Source: Pseudomonadota bacterium (GTDB lineage: Bacteria; Pseudomonadota; Gammaproteobacteria; Burkholderiales; Burkholderiaceae_C). Taken from it: 64,000 nucleotides of DNA. The notes below the pieces were generated by a model that was given only the letters and a program-made list of their open reading frames with translations, was not told the origin of the DNA and made no database searches. The number at the start of each line of letters is the position of its first letter. The first letter of the stretch is position 1. The position numbers and the translations under genes are program-made. Positions 1 to 8,544 of this stretch are shown piece after piece. Location of the stretch: assembly GCA_020161145.1 (NCBI GenBank), contig JAIUPQ010000005.1, forward strand, positions 62,001-126,000. The letters are read 5' to 3'.

Positions 1-30
1 GCACTCTACTGCAAGGCTGCGCGCCGCAAG

Positions 31-46
31 CCGTCCAATTGGACGG
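31..46. promoter_or_regulatory. 16-bp perfect palindrome upstream of def
   Basis: CCGTCCAATTGGACGG is a perfect palindrome with no spacer, 16 bases before the def start codon. With no loop it would make a poor RNA hairpin, so an operator for a dimeric protein is more plausible than a terminator. No regulator is identified and it could be chance. Confidence 0.3.
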
Positions 47-62
47 TGTTCCTCATCCAGCT

Positions 63-581
63 ATGCCTCTGCTCGACATCTTGCGCTACCCCGACCCCCG
101 TCTGCACCGCGTCGCCAAACCGGTGGCCGCGGTGGACGGTCGCATCCGCCAGTTGGCGGCCGACATGATCGAGACCATGTACGCCGCCGACGGCATCGGC
201 CTGGCCGCCACCCAGGTGGACGTGCACGAGCGCCTGCTGGTGATGGACACCTCCGAAGGCCGTGACACCCCGCGCGTGCTCATCAACCCGGAGCTGGTGG
301 CCGCCAGCGATGAAATCGTCAGTGGCCAGGAGGGGTGTCTGTCGGTGCCGGCCGTCTACGACGACGTGCCGCGCCACGCCCGCGTCACCGTGCGGGCGCT
401 GGGCCTCGATGGCCAGCCCTTCCAGTTCGATGCCCAAGGGCTGGAGGCCGTCTGCGTCCAGCACGAGATGGATCACCTGGTGGGCAAGGTTTTCGTCGAA
501 TACCTCTCGCCGCTCAAGCGCGAGCGCATCAAGACCCGGCTGCTCAAGCAGGCGCGCGAGCTGCTAAAGAAGTCGGCATGA
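63..581 (+). CDS. def: Peptide deformylase
   Basis: Removes the formyl group from the N-terminal methionine of nascent proteins in the cytoplasm. The 172-residue protein has the three family motifs in order: GIGLAATQV (about residues 44-52), EGCLSVP with the metal-binding Cys92, and HEMDH (134-138) supplying two His ligands and the catalytic Glu. The ATG at 63 gives the usual start [14 protein letters not shown]; an in-frame ATG at 39 would add eight unconserved residues. The stop overlaps the fmt start by 4 bp (ATGA), so def and fmt are translationally coupled as in many bacteria. All catalytic residues are present and the length is normal. Confidence 0.97.
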   Translation: MPLLDILRYPDPRLHRVAKPVAAVDGRIRQLAADMIETMYAADGIGLAATQVDVHERLLVMDTSEGRDTPRVLINPELVAASDEIVSGQEGCLSVPAVYDDVPRHARVTVRALGLDGQPFQFDAQGLEAVCVQHEMDHLVGKVFVEYLSPLKRERIKTRLLKQARELLKKSA

Positions 582-1525
582 AGGTGGCCTTTGCCGGCAC
601 GCCGGCCTTTGCGGCCGAGGCGCTGGCCGCCATCCATGCCGCCGGCTTTGCCGTGCCGCTGGTGCTGACCCAGCCCGACCGCCCCGCCGGCCGGGGCATG
701 GCGCTGACGGCCAGCGCCGTCAAGCAAACGGCCCTGGCGTTGAACCTGCCCCTGGCGCAGCCGCAAGGGCTCAAGCTGGATGGCCGCTACGCCCAGGATG
801 CCATCGCCGCTCAGGCCGCCCTGGCCGCCGCCGCACCCGACGTCATGGTGGTGGCCGCCTACGGCCTCATCCTGCCCCAGTGGGTGCTCGACCTGCCGCA
901 CCTGGGCTGCCTCAACATCCATGCCTCGCTGCTGCCGCGCTGGCGCGGCGCGGCGCCCATCCACCGCGCCATCGAGGCCGGCGACACCGAGACCGGCATC
1001 GCCATCATGCAGATGGACGCTGGCCTGGACACCGGCGCCGTCATCGCCACCGCGCGCGAGCCCATGGCGCCCACCGACACCACCGGCACGCTGCACGACC
1101 GCCTGGCCACGCTGGGCGCCCGGCTGGTGGTCGAGGTGCTGCGCGGCCTGGGCGACGCCCGCGCCGCCAGCACGCCCCAGCCGGCGGCCGGCGTCAGCTA
1201 CGCCCACAAAATCGACAAGGCCGAGGCGGCCATCGTCTGGCAGGCGCCTGCGGCGCAGATCGAGCGGCGGCTGCGCGCCTTCTCGCCCGCACCCGGTCTT
1301 TACTTCACCCAGGGCGGCCAGCGCATCAAGCTGTGGGCCGCCGAGGTGGTGCCGCTGTCGGCCCCGCCCGGTACGCTGCTGGCCACGCCCACCGGCCTGG
1401 CCGTGGCTTGCGGCGAGGGCGCGTTGCGGCCGCTGCAACTGCAGCGGCCCGGCGGCCAGCGCGGGCCGGCCGCAGCCACCTGGCAGGCGCTGGGGCTGGT
1501 GGCCGGCGACGTGCTGGCGGCTTGA
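578..1525 (+). CDS. fmt: Methionyl-tRNA formyltransferase
   Basis: Transfers a formyl group from 10-formyl-tetrahydrofolate to Met-tRNA(fMet), the step complementary to peptide deformylase. The 315-residue protein starts [16 protein letters not shown]. It carries the formyltransferase triad in standard spacing: Asn113 and His115 in [19 protein letters not shown], and Asp151 in [10 protein letters not shown]. The C-terminal part (from about residue 205) matches the tRNA-binding domain. The start codon overlaps the def stop, which fixes the start at 578. Length is typical. Nothing unusual is seen. Confidence 0.97.
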   Translation: MKVAFAGTPAFAAEALAAIHAAGFAVPLVLTQPDRPAGRGMALTASAVKQTALALNLPLAQPQGLKLDGRYAQDAIAAQAALAAAAPDVMVVAAYGLILPQWVLDLPHLGCLNIHASLLPRWRGAAPIHRAIEAGDTETGIAIMQMDAGLDTGAVIATAREPMAPTDTTGTLHDRLATLGARLVVEVLRGLGDARAASTPQPAAGVSYAHKIDKAEAAIVWQAPAAQIERRLRAFSPAPGLYFTQGGQRIKLWAAEVVPLSAPPGTLLATPTGLAVACGEGALRPLQLQRPGGQRGPAAATWQALGLVAGDVLAA

Positions 1526-1588
1526 ATCGGCGCGGATCGCCCTCAGTTACACGGCTCTGCCGCCTCTTTCGACCTGGAGTCCCTGCCG

Positions 1589-2434
1589 ATGTTCAACCTG
1601 CTGAAAACCGCCGTTCTGATGGCCGCCATCACGGCCCTCTTCATGGCGCTGGGCCAGATGATCGGGGGCCGCCAGGGCATGATGCTGGCGCTGGCCGTCG
1701 CCGTGGCCATGAACTTCTTCAGCTACTGGTTCTCGGACAAGATGGTGCTGAAGATGTACAACGCGCGCCAGGTGGACGCCGCCAGCGCGCCGCAGTTCTA
1801 CGCCATGGTGCAGGACCTGGCCCAGCGGGCGCAGCTGCCCATGCCCAAGGTCTACCTGATCGAGGAAGACGCGCCCAACGCCTTTGCCACCGGCCGCAAC
1901 CCCGACCATGCCGCCGTGGCCGCCACCACGGGCCTGCTGCGGGCGCTGAGCGAGCGCGAGGTGCGCGGCGTGATGGCGCATGAACTGGCCCACGTCAAAC
2001 ACCGCGACATCCTGATCTCCACCGTCAGCGCCACCATGGCCGGCGCCATTTCCATGCTGGCCAACTTCGCCATGCTGTTTGGTGGGCGCGACGGCAATGG
2101 CCGCAGCAACCCCATTGCCAGCATCGCCGTGATGATCCTCGCGCCGCTGGCGGCCAGCCTGATCCAGATGGCCATCAGCCGCGCCCGCGAGTTCGAGGCC
2201 GACCGGGGCGGTGCCGAAATCTCGGGCGAGCCGCAGGCGCTGGCCGCCGCGCTGGAGAAGATCGGCCGCATCGCGCGCGGCGTGCCGCTGGAGGCGGCCG
2301 AGCGCCACCCCGAGACGGCGCAGATGATGATCATGAACCCGCTGTCGGCTGGTGGCCTGCGCGGCCTCTTCTCCACCCACCCCTCGACCGAGGAGCGCGT
2401 GGCCAAGCTGATGGCCATGGCGCGCGGCGGTTAA
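1589..2434 (+). CDS. htpX: Membrane zinc metalloprotease HtpX
   Basis: M48B integral inner-membrane protease that helps degrade misfolded membrane proteins under envelope stress. The 281-residue protein has two N-terminal hydrophobic segments (about 4-24 and 31-47). The zinc motif HELAH is at 131-135, and a downstream glutamate in REFEADRGG is the likely third zinc ligand. Two more hydrophobic stretches lie between them, as expected for the family. A GGAG ribosome-binding site lies just before the ATG. It follows fmt by 63 bp on the same strand and may share its transcript. Confidence 0.95.
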   Translation: MFNLLKTAVLMAAITALFMALGQMIGGRQGMMLALAVAVAMNFFSYWFSDKMVLKMYNARQVDAASAPQFYAMVQDLAQRAQLPMPKVYLIEEDAPNAFATGRNPDHAAVAATTGLLRALSEREVRGVMAHELAHVKHRDILISTVSATMAGAISMLANFAMLFGGRDGNGRSNPIASIAVMILAPLAASLIQMAISRAREFEADRGGAEISGEPQALAAALEKIGRIARGVPLEAAERHPETAQMMIMNPLSAGGLRGLFSTHPSTEERVAKLMAMARGG

Positions 2435-2467
2435 AGAAATCGGCCGGCCTGGTCGATACGACTGGGC

Positions 2468-2794
2468 ATGTACCGCGTCTTCCTCATTCTGGTCAGCCTG
2501 CTGGCGCTGGCCGGCTGCGACCAACTCGGCATCGAGTCGGCCACGCAGATGGCCGAGCGCAAAACCGCCGAGGGCAAGGCCATTGGCGGCGCCTGCCGCC
2601 AGGGCGGGCGCGGCATCGAAGACTGCTACGTGCTGAACAAGAAAGCCGACAAGGCCGCCGTCTACGCCGGCTGGCGCGAGATGGACGACTACATGCGCGA
2701 GAACAAGCTCGACGCCATGGCGCCCACGCTCTCGCCCCAGGGCGCCGCTGCCCCCGAGCCGGCGGCCAGCAGCGAGGCCGCCGACGCGCACTGA
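2468..2794 (+). CDS. Small putative lipoprotein
   Basis: A 108-residue protein of unrecognised function. The N-terminus is a short hydrophobic signal ending in the lipobox LALAGC (Cys18), so it is probably a lipidated envelope protein. The mature part is charged, with two further cysteines (in GGACRQGG and IEDCYVLNKK) that could form a disulfide. It ends in an Ala/Pro/Glu-rich tail. It follows htpX by 33 bp, so co-expression with an envelope-stress protease is plausible, but no role can be assigned. Confidence 0.75.
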   Translation: MYRVFLILVSLLALAGCDQLGIESATQMAERKTAEGKAIGGACRQGGRGIEDCYVLNKKADKAAVYAGWREMDDYMRENKLDAMAPTLSPQGAAAPEPAASSEAADAH

Positions 2795-2807
2795 CGCCTC
2801 CGGCGTC
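2793..2807. terminator. Short hairpin between convergent genes
   Basis: GACGCC-TCC-GGCGTC forms a 6-bp stem with a 3-base loop. It overlaps the stop of the small lipoprotein gene and lies just before the stop of the convergent Lrp-type gene. There is no T-tract, so it is at best a weak bidirectional terminator. Confidence 0.3.
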
Positions 2808-2809
2808 GC

Positions 2810-3331
2810 TCACGCCAGGTGATCCAGCGGCAGCGCGCCACCGGTCTTGACTTCACCCAGCGCGAAGCTGGTGTGCAAATCCTTGACGTGGGGCAGCCGG
2901 AACAGCCGCTCGCGCACCCAGCGTGAGTAGGCGTCCAGGTCGGTAAACAGCGCCTGCAACTCGAACGTACCGGCGCCGCTGATGTAGTGGCAGTGCGTGA
3001 CCTCGGGCAGCGCCGCCAGCGCCAGCTCCAGGGTGCGCACGGCATCGACATGGTGGCTGTCGGTGTCGATGCGCACAAAGGCCAGCACCCCCAGCCCGAT
3101 CCGGCGCCGGTCGATCTCGGCCCGGTAGCCGGTGATGATGCCCAGCTGCTCCAGCCGCTTGACCCGCCGCCAGGTGGGCGCGCCCGACAGGCCGATGATG
3201 GCCGCCAGCTCGGCGTTGGATTGGCGTGCGTCGCGCTGCAGCGCGGCCAGCAGCGCCACGTCGTAGCGATCGAGTTGGGCGGGTTCGGCCGGCGCTGGCG
3301 GGGTTTTCCCTGGGTTTCGGGAATCAAGCAA
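2810..3331 (-). CDS. Lrp/AsnC-family transcriptional regulator
   Basis: A 173-residue feast/famine regulator. An N-terminal helix-turn-helix (about 20-80) contains the AsnC-type pattern LDRYDVALLAALQRDAR and a recognition helix around GLSGAPTWRRVKRLE. A C-terminal RAM-type domain (about 85-160) would bind an amino acid and multimerise. The only reasonable start is TTG at 3331, supported by a GGAG ribosome-binding site 8 bases upstream. The gene is divergent from the indolepyruvate oxidoreductase gene and shares a 157-bp intergenic region with it. It therefore probably controls that gene in response to an aromatic or branched-chain amino acid (inference). Confidence 0.9.
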   Translation of the reverse strand: MLDSRNPGKTPPAPAEPAQLDRYDVALLAALQRDARQSNAELAAIIGLSGAPTWRRVKRLEQLGIITGYRAEIDRRRIGLGVLAFVRIDTDSHHVDAVRTLELALAALPEVTHCHYISGAGTFELQALFTDLDAYSRWVRERLFRLPHVKDLHTSFALGEVKTGGALPLDHLA

Positions 3332-3367
3332 CTGTGTTTCTCCGGATTCTGATATTTGCCATCATTC

Positions 3368-3393
3368 TTGCGCCAGAGAGTTCATTCTGGCAA
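3368..3393. promoter_or_regulatory. Candidate operator for the Lrp-type regulator
   Basis: Two half-sites, TTGCGCCAGA and TCTGGCAA, face each other across 8 bases between the divergent regulator and oxidoreductase genes. GCCAGA/TCTGGC is a perfect 6-bp inverted pair. Lrp-family sites are typically imperfect inverted repeats in such regions. The assignment rests on position and symmetry only. Confidence 0.4.
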
Positions 3394-3488
3394 TGAAAAG
3401 AACACACTTATCCCAACCTTGCTCCTACACTGCCCTCATTCATGCGGGCGGTGGATAGGCATCGCTCGCGCTGAGGAGACAACCACCC

Positions 3489-6400
3489 ATGAATGCCCCC
3501 CTGCCCGATGCGGTGCGCCGCGCCATCGAGACCGTCACGCTGGATGACAAATACGCACAGCCCGAAGGCATGGCCTTCATGAGTGGGGTGCAGGCGCTGG
3601 TGCGGCTGCCCATGCTGCAGCGCGTGCGCGACGTGGCGGCGGGGCTCAACACCGGCGGCTTCGTCAGCGGCTACCGCGGTTCGCCGCTGGGTGGCTATGA
3701 CCAGATGCTGATGCAGGCGCGCAAACACCTGGCCGCCCACCACGTCACCTTCCAGCCCGGCGTCAACGAGGAACTGGGCGCCACGGCGGTCTGGGGCACG
3801 CAGCAGCTGGATCTGTACCCGCAAAAAGCCAAATACGACGGCGTCTTCGGCATCTGGTACGGCAAAGGCCCGGGCGTGGACCGCTGCATCGACGTCTTCA
3901 AGCACGCCAACATGGCCGGCACCTCGCGCCACGGCGGCGTGATCGCCATCGCCGGTGACGACCACGTCAGCAAAAGCTCCACCGCCCCGCACCAGAGCGA
4001 CCACGTGTTCAAGGCGGCCGGCTTCCCGGTCTTCTTCCCTTCCGACGTGCAAGGCATTCTGGACATGGGCCTGCACGCCTTCGCCATGAGCCGCTTTGCC
4101 GGCGTGTGGACGGGCATGAAGACCATCCAGGAGGTGGTGGAGTCGGCCACGCGGGTGGACGTCACGCCCGACCGCGTCAAGATCCTGCTGCCCGAGGACT
4201 TCCAGATGCCGCCCGGCGGCGTGCACATCCGCTGGCCCGACCCGCCGCTGGAGCAGGAAGCCCGGCTGATGGACTACAAGTGGTATGCGGCCCTGGCCTA
4301 TGTGCGCGCCAACAAGCTCAACTACAACGTGGTGGCCACATCGCAGGACCGGCTGGGCATCATCGCCAGCGGCAAGGCCTACAACGACACGCGCCAGGCG
4401 CTGATCGACCTGGGCCTGTCGGACGACGTGCTGCGCCAGCTGGGCGTGCGCGTGCACAAGGTCAACGTGGTCTGGCCGCTGGAGGCCAGCATCACGCGCG
4501 ACTTTGCCCAGGGGCTCAAGGAAATCCTGGTCGTCGAGGAAAAGCGCCAGGTCATCGAATACCAGATCAAGGAGCAGCTCTACAACTGGCGCGCCGACGT
4601 GCGGCCGCTGGTGCTGGGCAAGTTCGACGAGGAAGAAGGCGACATGACCGGCGGCGAATGGAGCCGCCCCAACCCCGCCGACGCCTGGCTGCTGCGCGCC
4701 AAGGCCGACCTGACCCCCGCCATCATCGCCAAGGCCATTGCCCGCCGGCTCAAGAAAATGGGCGTGCCGGAAGACGTGGCGGCACGCATGGATGCGCGCG
4801 TGGCCACCATCGAGGCCAAGGAGCGCGAGATCGCCACGCTGGAGATCACCACGGGCGATCGCGTGCCCTGGTTCTGCTCGGGCTGCCCGCACAACACCAG
4901 CACCCGCGTGCCCGAGGGCTCGCGCGCCGTGGCCGGCATCGGCTGCCACTACATGGTCAGCTGGATGCCCGGCCGCCAGACCAGCACCTTCACCCAGATG
5001 GGCGGTGAGGGCGTGCCCTGGGTGGGCCAGGCGCCGTTCACCGACGAGCCGCACATCTTCACCAACCTGGGCGACGGCACCTACTTCCACTCGGGCCTGC
5101 TGGCCATTCGCCAGAGCATTGCGGCCGGCGTCAACATCACCTACAAGATTCTGTACAACGACGCCGTGGCCATGACCGGCGGCCAGCGCGTGGGCGAGCG
5201 CCCCGAGGGCCACTCGGTGTTGCAAATCATGCAAAGCCTGCTGGCCGAAGGCGTGGCCAAGCTGGTCATCGTCACCGACAGCCCCGAGAAATACCAGGGC
5301 GTCGCGCTGGCACCCGGCGTCACCGTGCACCACCGCGACGAACTCGACCGCATCCAGCGCGAGTTCCGCGAGATCAAGGGCACCTCGGCCATCATCTACG
5401 ACCAGACCTGCGCCACCGAGAAGCGCCGCCGCCGCAAGCGCGGCACCATGGCCGAGGCCGACAAGCGCGTCATCATCAACGAGCTGGTCTGCGAGGGCTG
5501 CGGCGACTGCTCGGTGCAGAGCAACTGCGTCAGCGTCGAGCCACTGGAGACCGAGTTCGGCCGCAAGCGCACCATCAACCAGAACTCCTGCAACAAGGAC
5601 TTCTCCTGCGTCAAAGGCTTTTGCCCCAGCTTCGTCACCGTGGAGGGCGGCACGCTGAAGAAACCCACGGCCGCCAAGGCCAAGGGCTTTGCCATGCCCG
5701 ACGTGCCCGAGCCCGCACTGCCGGACAGCCGCGAGGCCTGGGGCATCGTCGTGGCCGGCATTGGCGGCACCGGCGTCATCACCATCGGCCAGTTGCTGGG
5801 CATGGCGGCCCATCTGGAAGGCAAGGGCATCGTCACCCAGGACGCGGCCGGCCTCGCGCAAAAAGGCGGCGCCACCTGGAGCCACGTGCAGATTGCCGAC
5901 ACGCCTGAAGCCATTCACACCACCAAGGTGGATACGGCCAAGGCCGACCTCATCATCGGCTGCGAGGAAATCGTCGCCGCCGGCAAGCCCACGCTGACGG
6001 TGATGCACCCCGAGCGCACCTTCGTGGCGCTGAACAACCACCAGACGCCCACCTCCAACTTCGTGCTCGACGCCGACTGGCAGCACCCGGGCGGGCGCTG
6101 CGAGGAGGCCATTGCGGCGGCCGTCGGCCCGGCGCGGCTGGCCGCGTTCGACGCCGAGGAGGTCTCGGCCAAGCTGCTGGGCGACTCCATCTACACCAAC
6201 CCGCTGATGCTGGGCTTTGCCTGGCAGCATGGCCGCATCCCGCTGACCCATGCCTCGCTGATGCGCGCCATCGAGCTCAACGGCGTGCAGATCGACAAGA
6301 ACAAGGCCGCCTTCGAATGGGGCCGCCGCTGCGCCCACGACCTGGCCGCCGTGCAGGCGCTGTACACCACCGGCGAGGTCATCAAACTGGTGCGCCAGCC

Positions 6401-7037
6401 CTCGCTGGACGAAGTCATCGCCAAGCGCGAAGCCTTCCTGACCGACTACCAGGACGCCGCCTATGCGGCCGACTACCGCCGCTTCGTCGATCAGGTGCGC
6501 CAGGCCGAGACGCCGCTGGGCAGCACCCGCCTGAGCCTGGCCGTGGCGCGCTACCTGTTCAAGCTGATGGCCTACAAGGACGAGTACGAGGTCGCCCGCC
6601 TGCACACCAGCGCCGCCTTTGCCCAGAAGCTGGCCGACACCTTTGAAGGCAACTACACCGTCACCCACCACCTGGCGCCGCCCAAGCTCGCCAAGACCGA
6701 CGAGCACGGCCATCTGATCAAGAAAGCCTACGGCCCCTGGGTGCGCAGCGCCTTCGGCCTGCTGGCCAAGATGAAGGGCTTGCGCGGCACCGCCTTCGAT
6801 CCCTTCGGTCGCACCGAAGAGCGCAAGAGCGAACGCGCGCTGATTGAGCAGTACAAGGCCAGCATCAACCGCCTGCTGACCGGCCTGACCGCCGAGAAGC
6901 TGCCGCTGGCGGTGGAGATTGCCTCCATCCCCGAAGACATCCGCGGCTACGGCCACGTCAAGGAGCGCCACCTCGAAGCTGCCCGCACCCGCTGGCAGCA
7001 ACTCGAAGCGCGCTGGGCGGCTGGCGGTGGCGCCTGA
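3489..7037 (+). CDS. Indolepyruvate ferredoxin oxidoreductase, fused one-chain form
   Basis: A 1182-residue fusion of the alpha (IorA-like) and gamma (IorB-like) parts of 2-oxoacid:ferredoxin oxidoreductase. The family converts aryl-pyruvates made by transamination of aromatic amino acids into aryl-acetyl-CoA, using thiamine diphosphate and Fe-S clusters. The N-terminal pyrimidine-binding half has GYRGSPLGGYD. The TPP-binding half has CSGCPHNTS and GDGTYFHSG (about 529). A cysteine-rich linker begins at CEGCGDC (668-674) and continues to CNKDFSCVKGFCPSF. The gamma domain starts near GIGGTGVITIGQLLG, followed by a long C-terminal extension typical of proteobacterial one-chain forms. It is divergent from an Lrp-type regulator. 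Confidence 0.92.
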   Translation: MNAPLPDAVRRAIETVTLDDKYAQPEGMAFMSGVQALVRLPMLQRVRDVAAGLNTGGFVSGYRGSPLGGYDQMLMQARKHLAAHHVTFQPGVNEELGATAVWGTQQLDLYPQKAKYDGVFGIWYGKGPGVDRCIDVFKHANMAGTSRHGGVIAIAGDDHVSKSSTAPHQSDHVFKAAGFPVFFPSDVQGILDMGLHAFAMSRFAGVWTGMKTIQEVVESATRVDVTPDRVKILLPEDFQMPPGGVHIRWPDPPLEQEARLMDYKWYAALAYVRANKLNYNVVATSQDRLGIIASGKAYNDTRQALIDLGLSDDVLRQLGVRVHKVNVVWPLEASITRDFAQGLKEILVVEEKRQVIEYQIKEQLYNWRADVRPLVLGKFDEEEGDMTGGEWSRPNPADAWLLRAKADLTPAIIAKAIARRLKKMGVPEDVAARMDARVATIEAKEREIATLEITTGDRVPWFCSGCPHNTSTRVPEGSRAVAGIGCHYMVSWMPGRQTSTFTQMGGEGVPWVGQAPFTDEPHIFTNLGDGTYFHSGLLAIRQSIAAGVNITYKILYNDAVAMTGGQRVGERPEGHSVLQIMQSLLAEGVAKLVIVTDSPEKYQGVALAPGVTVHHRDELDRIQREFREIKGTSAIIYDQTCATEKRRRRKRGTMAEADKRVIINELVCEGCGDCSVQSNCVSVEPLETEFGRKRTINQNSCNKDFSCVKGFCPSFVTVEGGTLKKPTAAKAKGFAMPDVPEPALPDSREAWGIVVAGIGGTGVITIGQLLGMAAHLEGKGIVTQDAAGLAQKGGATWSHVQIADTPEAIHTTKVDTAKADLIIGCEEIVAAGKPTLTVMHPERTFVALNNHQTPTSNFVLDADWQHPGGRCEEAIAAAVGPARLAAFDAEEVSAKLLGDSIYTNPLMLGFAWQHGRIPLTHASLMRAIELNGVQIDKNKAAFEWGRRCAHDLAAVQALYTTGEVIKLVRQPSLDEVIAKREAFLTDYQDAAYAADYRRFVDQVRQAETPLGSTRLSLAVARYLFKLMAYKDEYEVARLHTSAAFAQKLADTFEGNYTVTHHLAPPKLAKTDEHGHLIKKAYGPWVRSAFGLLAKMKGLRGTAFDPFGRTEERKSERALIEQYKASINRLLTGLTAEKLPLAVEIASIPEDIRGYGHVKERHLEAARTRWQQLEARWAAGGGA

Positions 7038-7314
7038 CGACGACGGCGACTGGGCCGAGATCGCTCGCGACCTCAGCCCCACCGAGGCCCATTTGATGGC
7101 CGGCACGCTGCGGCGTGCCGGCATCACCGCCGAGGTGGCCGACGCCCACCTGGCGCAGGCGCATTCGCTGCTGGCCATTGCGATGGGCGGCACCCGCGTG
7201 CGGGTACCCGAGGCGCAACTGAACGCTGCGCGCGACCTGCTGGCCGCCGTGCAGGCCGGGGTGTTCGAGCTGGATGACGACTTCGACCCCGGCCCGCCAC
7301 CGCAGGGCGCGTGA
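7027..7314 (+). CDS. DUF2007-type putative signal-transducing protein
   Basis: About 95 residues from a GTG start at 7027 that overlaps the end of the oxidoreductase gene by 11 bases. The upstream reading frame is just the shadow of that gene. The protein has the DUF2007 pattern: an acidic start, then LSPTEAHLMAGTLRRAGI, then GTRVRVPEAQLNAARDLL. DUF2007 proteins are small alpha/beta proteins of unknown biochemical role. The tail is acidic and Pro-rich. The tight overlap suggests co-translation with the oxidoreductase. The start is uncertain because no strong ribosome-binding site is visible. Confidence 0.7.
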   Translation: MAPDDDGDWAEIARDLSPTEAHLMAGTLRRAGITAEVADAHLAQAHSLLAIAMGGTRVRVPEAQLNAARDLLAAVQAGVFELDDDFDPGPPPQGA

Positions 7315-7317
7315 GTG

Positions 7318-7764
7318 ATGAGCACCGCGCACATCACGTTCACCAAAGGAGCGGGCAAGTTCGACCAGATGACCGTCCATCGAGCGGACGGCGATGAGGT
7401 CGTCGCCTGCCCCAAGCAGCGCATCATTCCGCACGACATGGCGCACTACGCGGTTGAGCACACATTGGGCCGGCGCGGTTTTCTGAGCCGTGTCCGCGAG
7501 GGTGAGGTGGCCGCGTTCCGGATGCAGCCCGATGCCGAAAGCGACGCGGTCGAGCGGCTGGTGGAGGTGTTTCAGGGCGACGCCTGGTCGGGCGGCACGT
7601 CCGCGCCGCAAGACCTGCTGGACCTGTACCACGTCACCTGCGCGGCCAGGGCCTGTCAGCCGCTGGCCGTGACGCTGGCCGACCTCGCGGCGGTGCGCGC
7701 CGCCTTCCAGGCGCTGGATGCGCAGTGGCAGGCCCTGCCCGTGGGCCTGCCACTGGCGCTCTGA
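7318..7764 (+). CDS. Hypothetical protein with HDMAH motif
   Basis: A 148-residue protein I cannot assign. The ATG at 7318 follows the DUF2007 stop by 3 bases; an adjacent GTG at 7315 would add one residue. The most distinctive part is RIIPHDMAHYAVEH, whose two histidines and aspartate could bind a metal. There is no signal peptide or membrane segment, so it is probably cytosolic. It is the last gene of the oxidoreductase operon and ends 7 bases before the convergent aotP stop. Confidence 0.7.
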   Translation: MSTAHITFTKGAGKFDQMTVHRADGDEVVACPKQRIIPHDMAHYAVEHTLGRRGFLSRVREGEVAAFRMQPDAESDAVERLVEVFQGDAWSGGTSAPQDLLDLYHVTCAARACQPLAVTLADLAAVRAAFQALDAQWQALPVGLPLAL

Positions 7765-7771
7765 CGCGCCG

Positions 7772-8539
7772 CTACTTCAACCCACCGCTCAGAAACTGCC
7801 GCAGCCGCTCACTTTGCGGTCGCACCAGAATCTCCTTGGGCTTGCCCTGCTCCTCGATCAGCCCCTGGTGCAGAAACACCGCGTGGCCGGCCACCTCGCG
7901 GGCGAACTCCATCTCGTGGGTGACCACCAGCATGGTGCGGCCCTCGGCGGCCAGCTCGCGCATGACCTTGAGCACCTCGCCCACCAGCTCGGGGTCCAGC
8001 GCACTGGTGGGTTCGTCGAACAGCATGACCTCGGGATCGACCGCCAGCGCGCGGGCAATGGCCACACGCTGCTGCTCGCCGCCCGAAAGCTGGGCCGGAT
8101 GCACATCCTGCCGGTGCGCCAGGCCCACGCGGGCCAGCAGCGCCTGGCCGCGCTCGATGGCCTCGGCCTTGGGCTGGCCCAGCACGTGGATGGGCGCCTC
8201 GATCACGTTCTCCAGCGCCGTGCGGTGCTGCCAGAGGTTGAAGTTCTGGAACACGAAGGCCAGCCGCGCCCGCCAGCGCTGAAGCTGTCTGGCATCGGCC
8301 GCCATCAGGCTGCCATCACGGTCGCGCTTGAGGGCCAGTTCTTCGCTACCCAGCTTGAGCGAGCCCTCGTGCGGTTGCTCCAGCAGGTTCAGGCAGCGCA
8401 AAAACGTGCTCTTGCCCGAGCCGCTGGCGCCGATCAAGGCCACCACGTCGCCCTTGTGCGCGGTCAGCGAGATGCCGCGCAACACCTCGCGTTGGGCGTA
8501 CTTCTTGTGGATGTTGTCGGCGGTGAGGGCAAGCGTCAT
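7772..8539 (-). CDS. aotP: ABC transporter ATP-binding protein, Aot/HisP type
   Basis: The ATPase that powers the adjacent basic amino acid (or beta-Asp-Arg) importer at the cytoplasmic face of the inner membrane. The 255-residue protein has Walker A GASGSGKST (37-45), the signature LSGGEQQRV and Walker [11 protein letters not shown], followed by the H-loop in VVTHEME. It is most like polar-amino-acid ATPases (HisP, ArtP, AotP). It is the last gene of the operon, 5 bases after cphZ. Gene order matches Pseudomonas aotJ-aotQ-aotM-aotO-aotP. Confidence 0.93.
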   Translation of the reverse strand: MTLALTADNIHKKYAQREVLRGISLTAHKGDVVALIGASGSGKSTFLRCLNLLEQPHEGSLKLGSEELALKRDRDGSLMAADARQLQRWRARLAFVFQNFNLWQHRTALENVIEAPIHVLGQPKAEAIERGQALLARVGLAHRQDVHPAQLSGGEQQRVAIARALAVDPEVMLFDEPTSALDPELVGEVLKVMRELAAEGRTMLVVTHEMEFAREVAGHAVFLHQGLIEEQGKPKEILVRPQSERLRQFLSGGLK

Positions 8540-8544
8540 GGTGG

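Noticed and set aside
3408-7439. Open frame of 1343 codons on the minus strand opposite the indolepyruvate oxidoreductase
   Set aside because: It is antisense to a well-supported gene, has low-complexity Gly/His/Ala-rich translation and no domains. High GC makes such antisense frames common.
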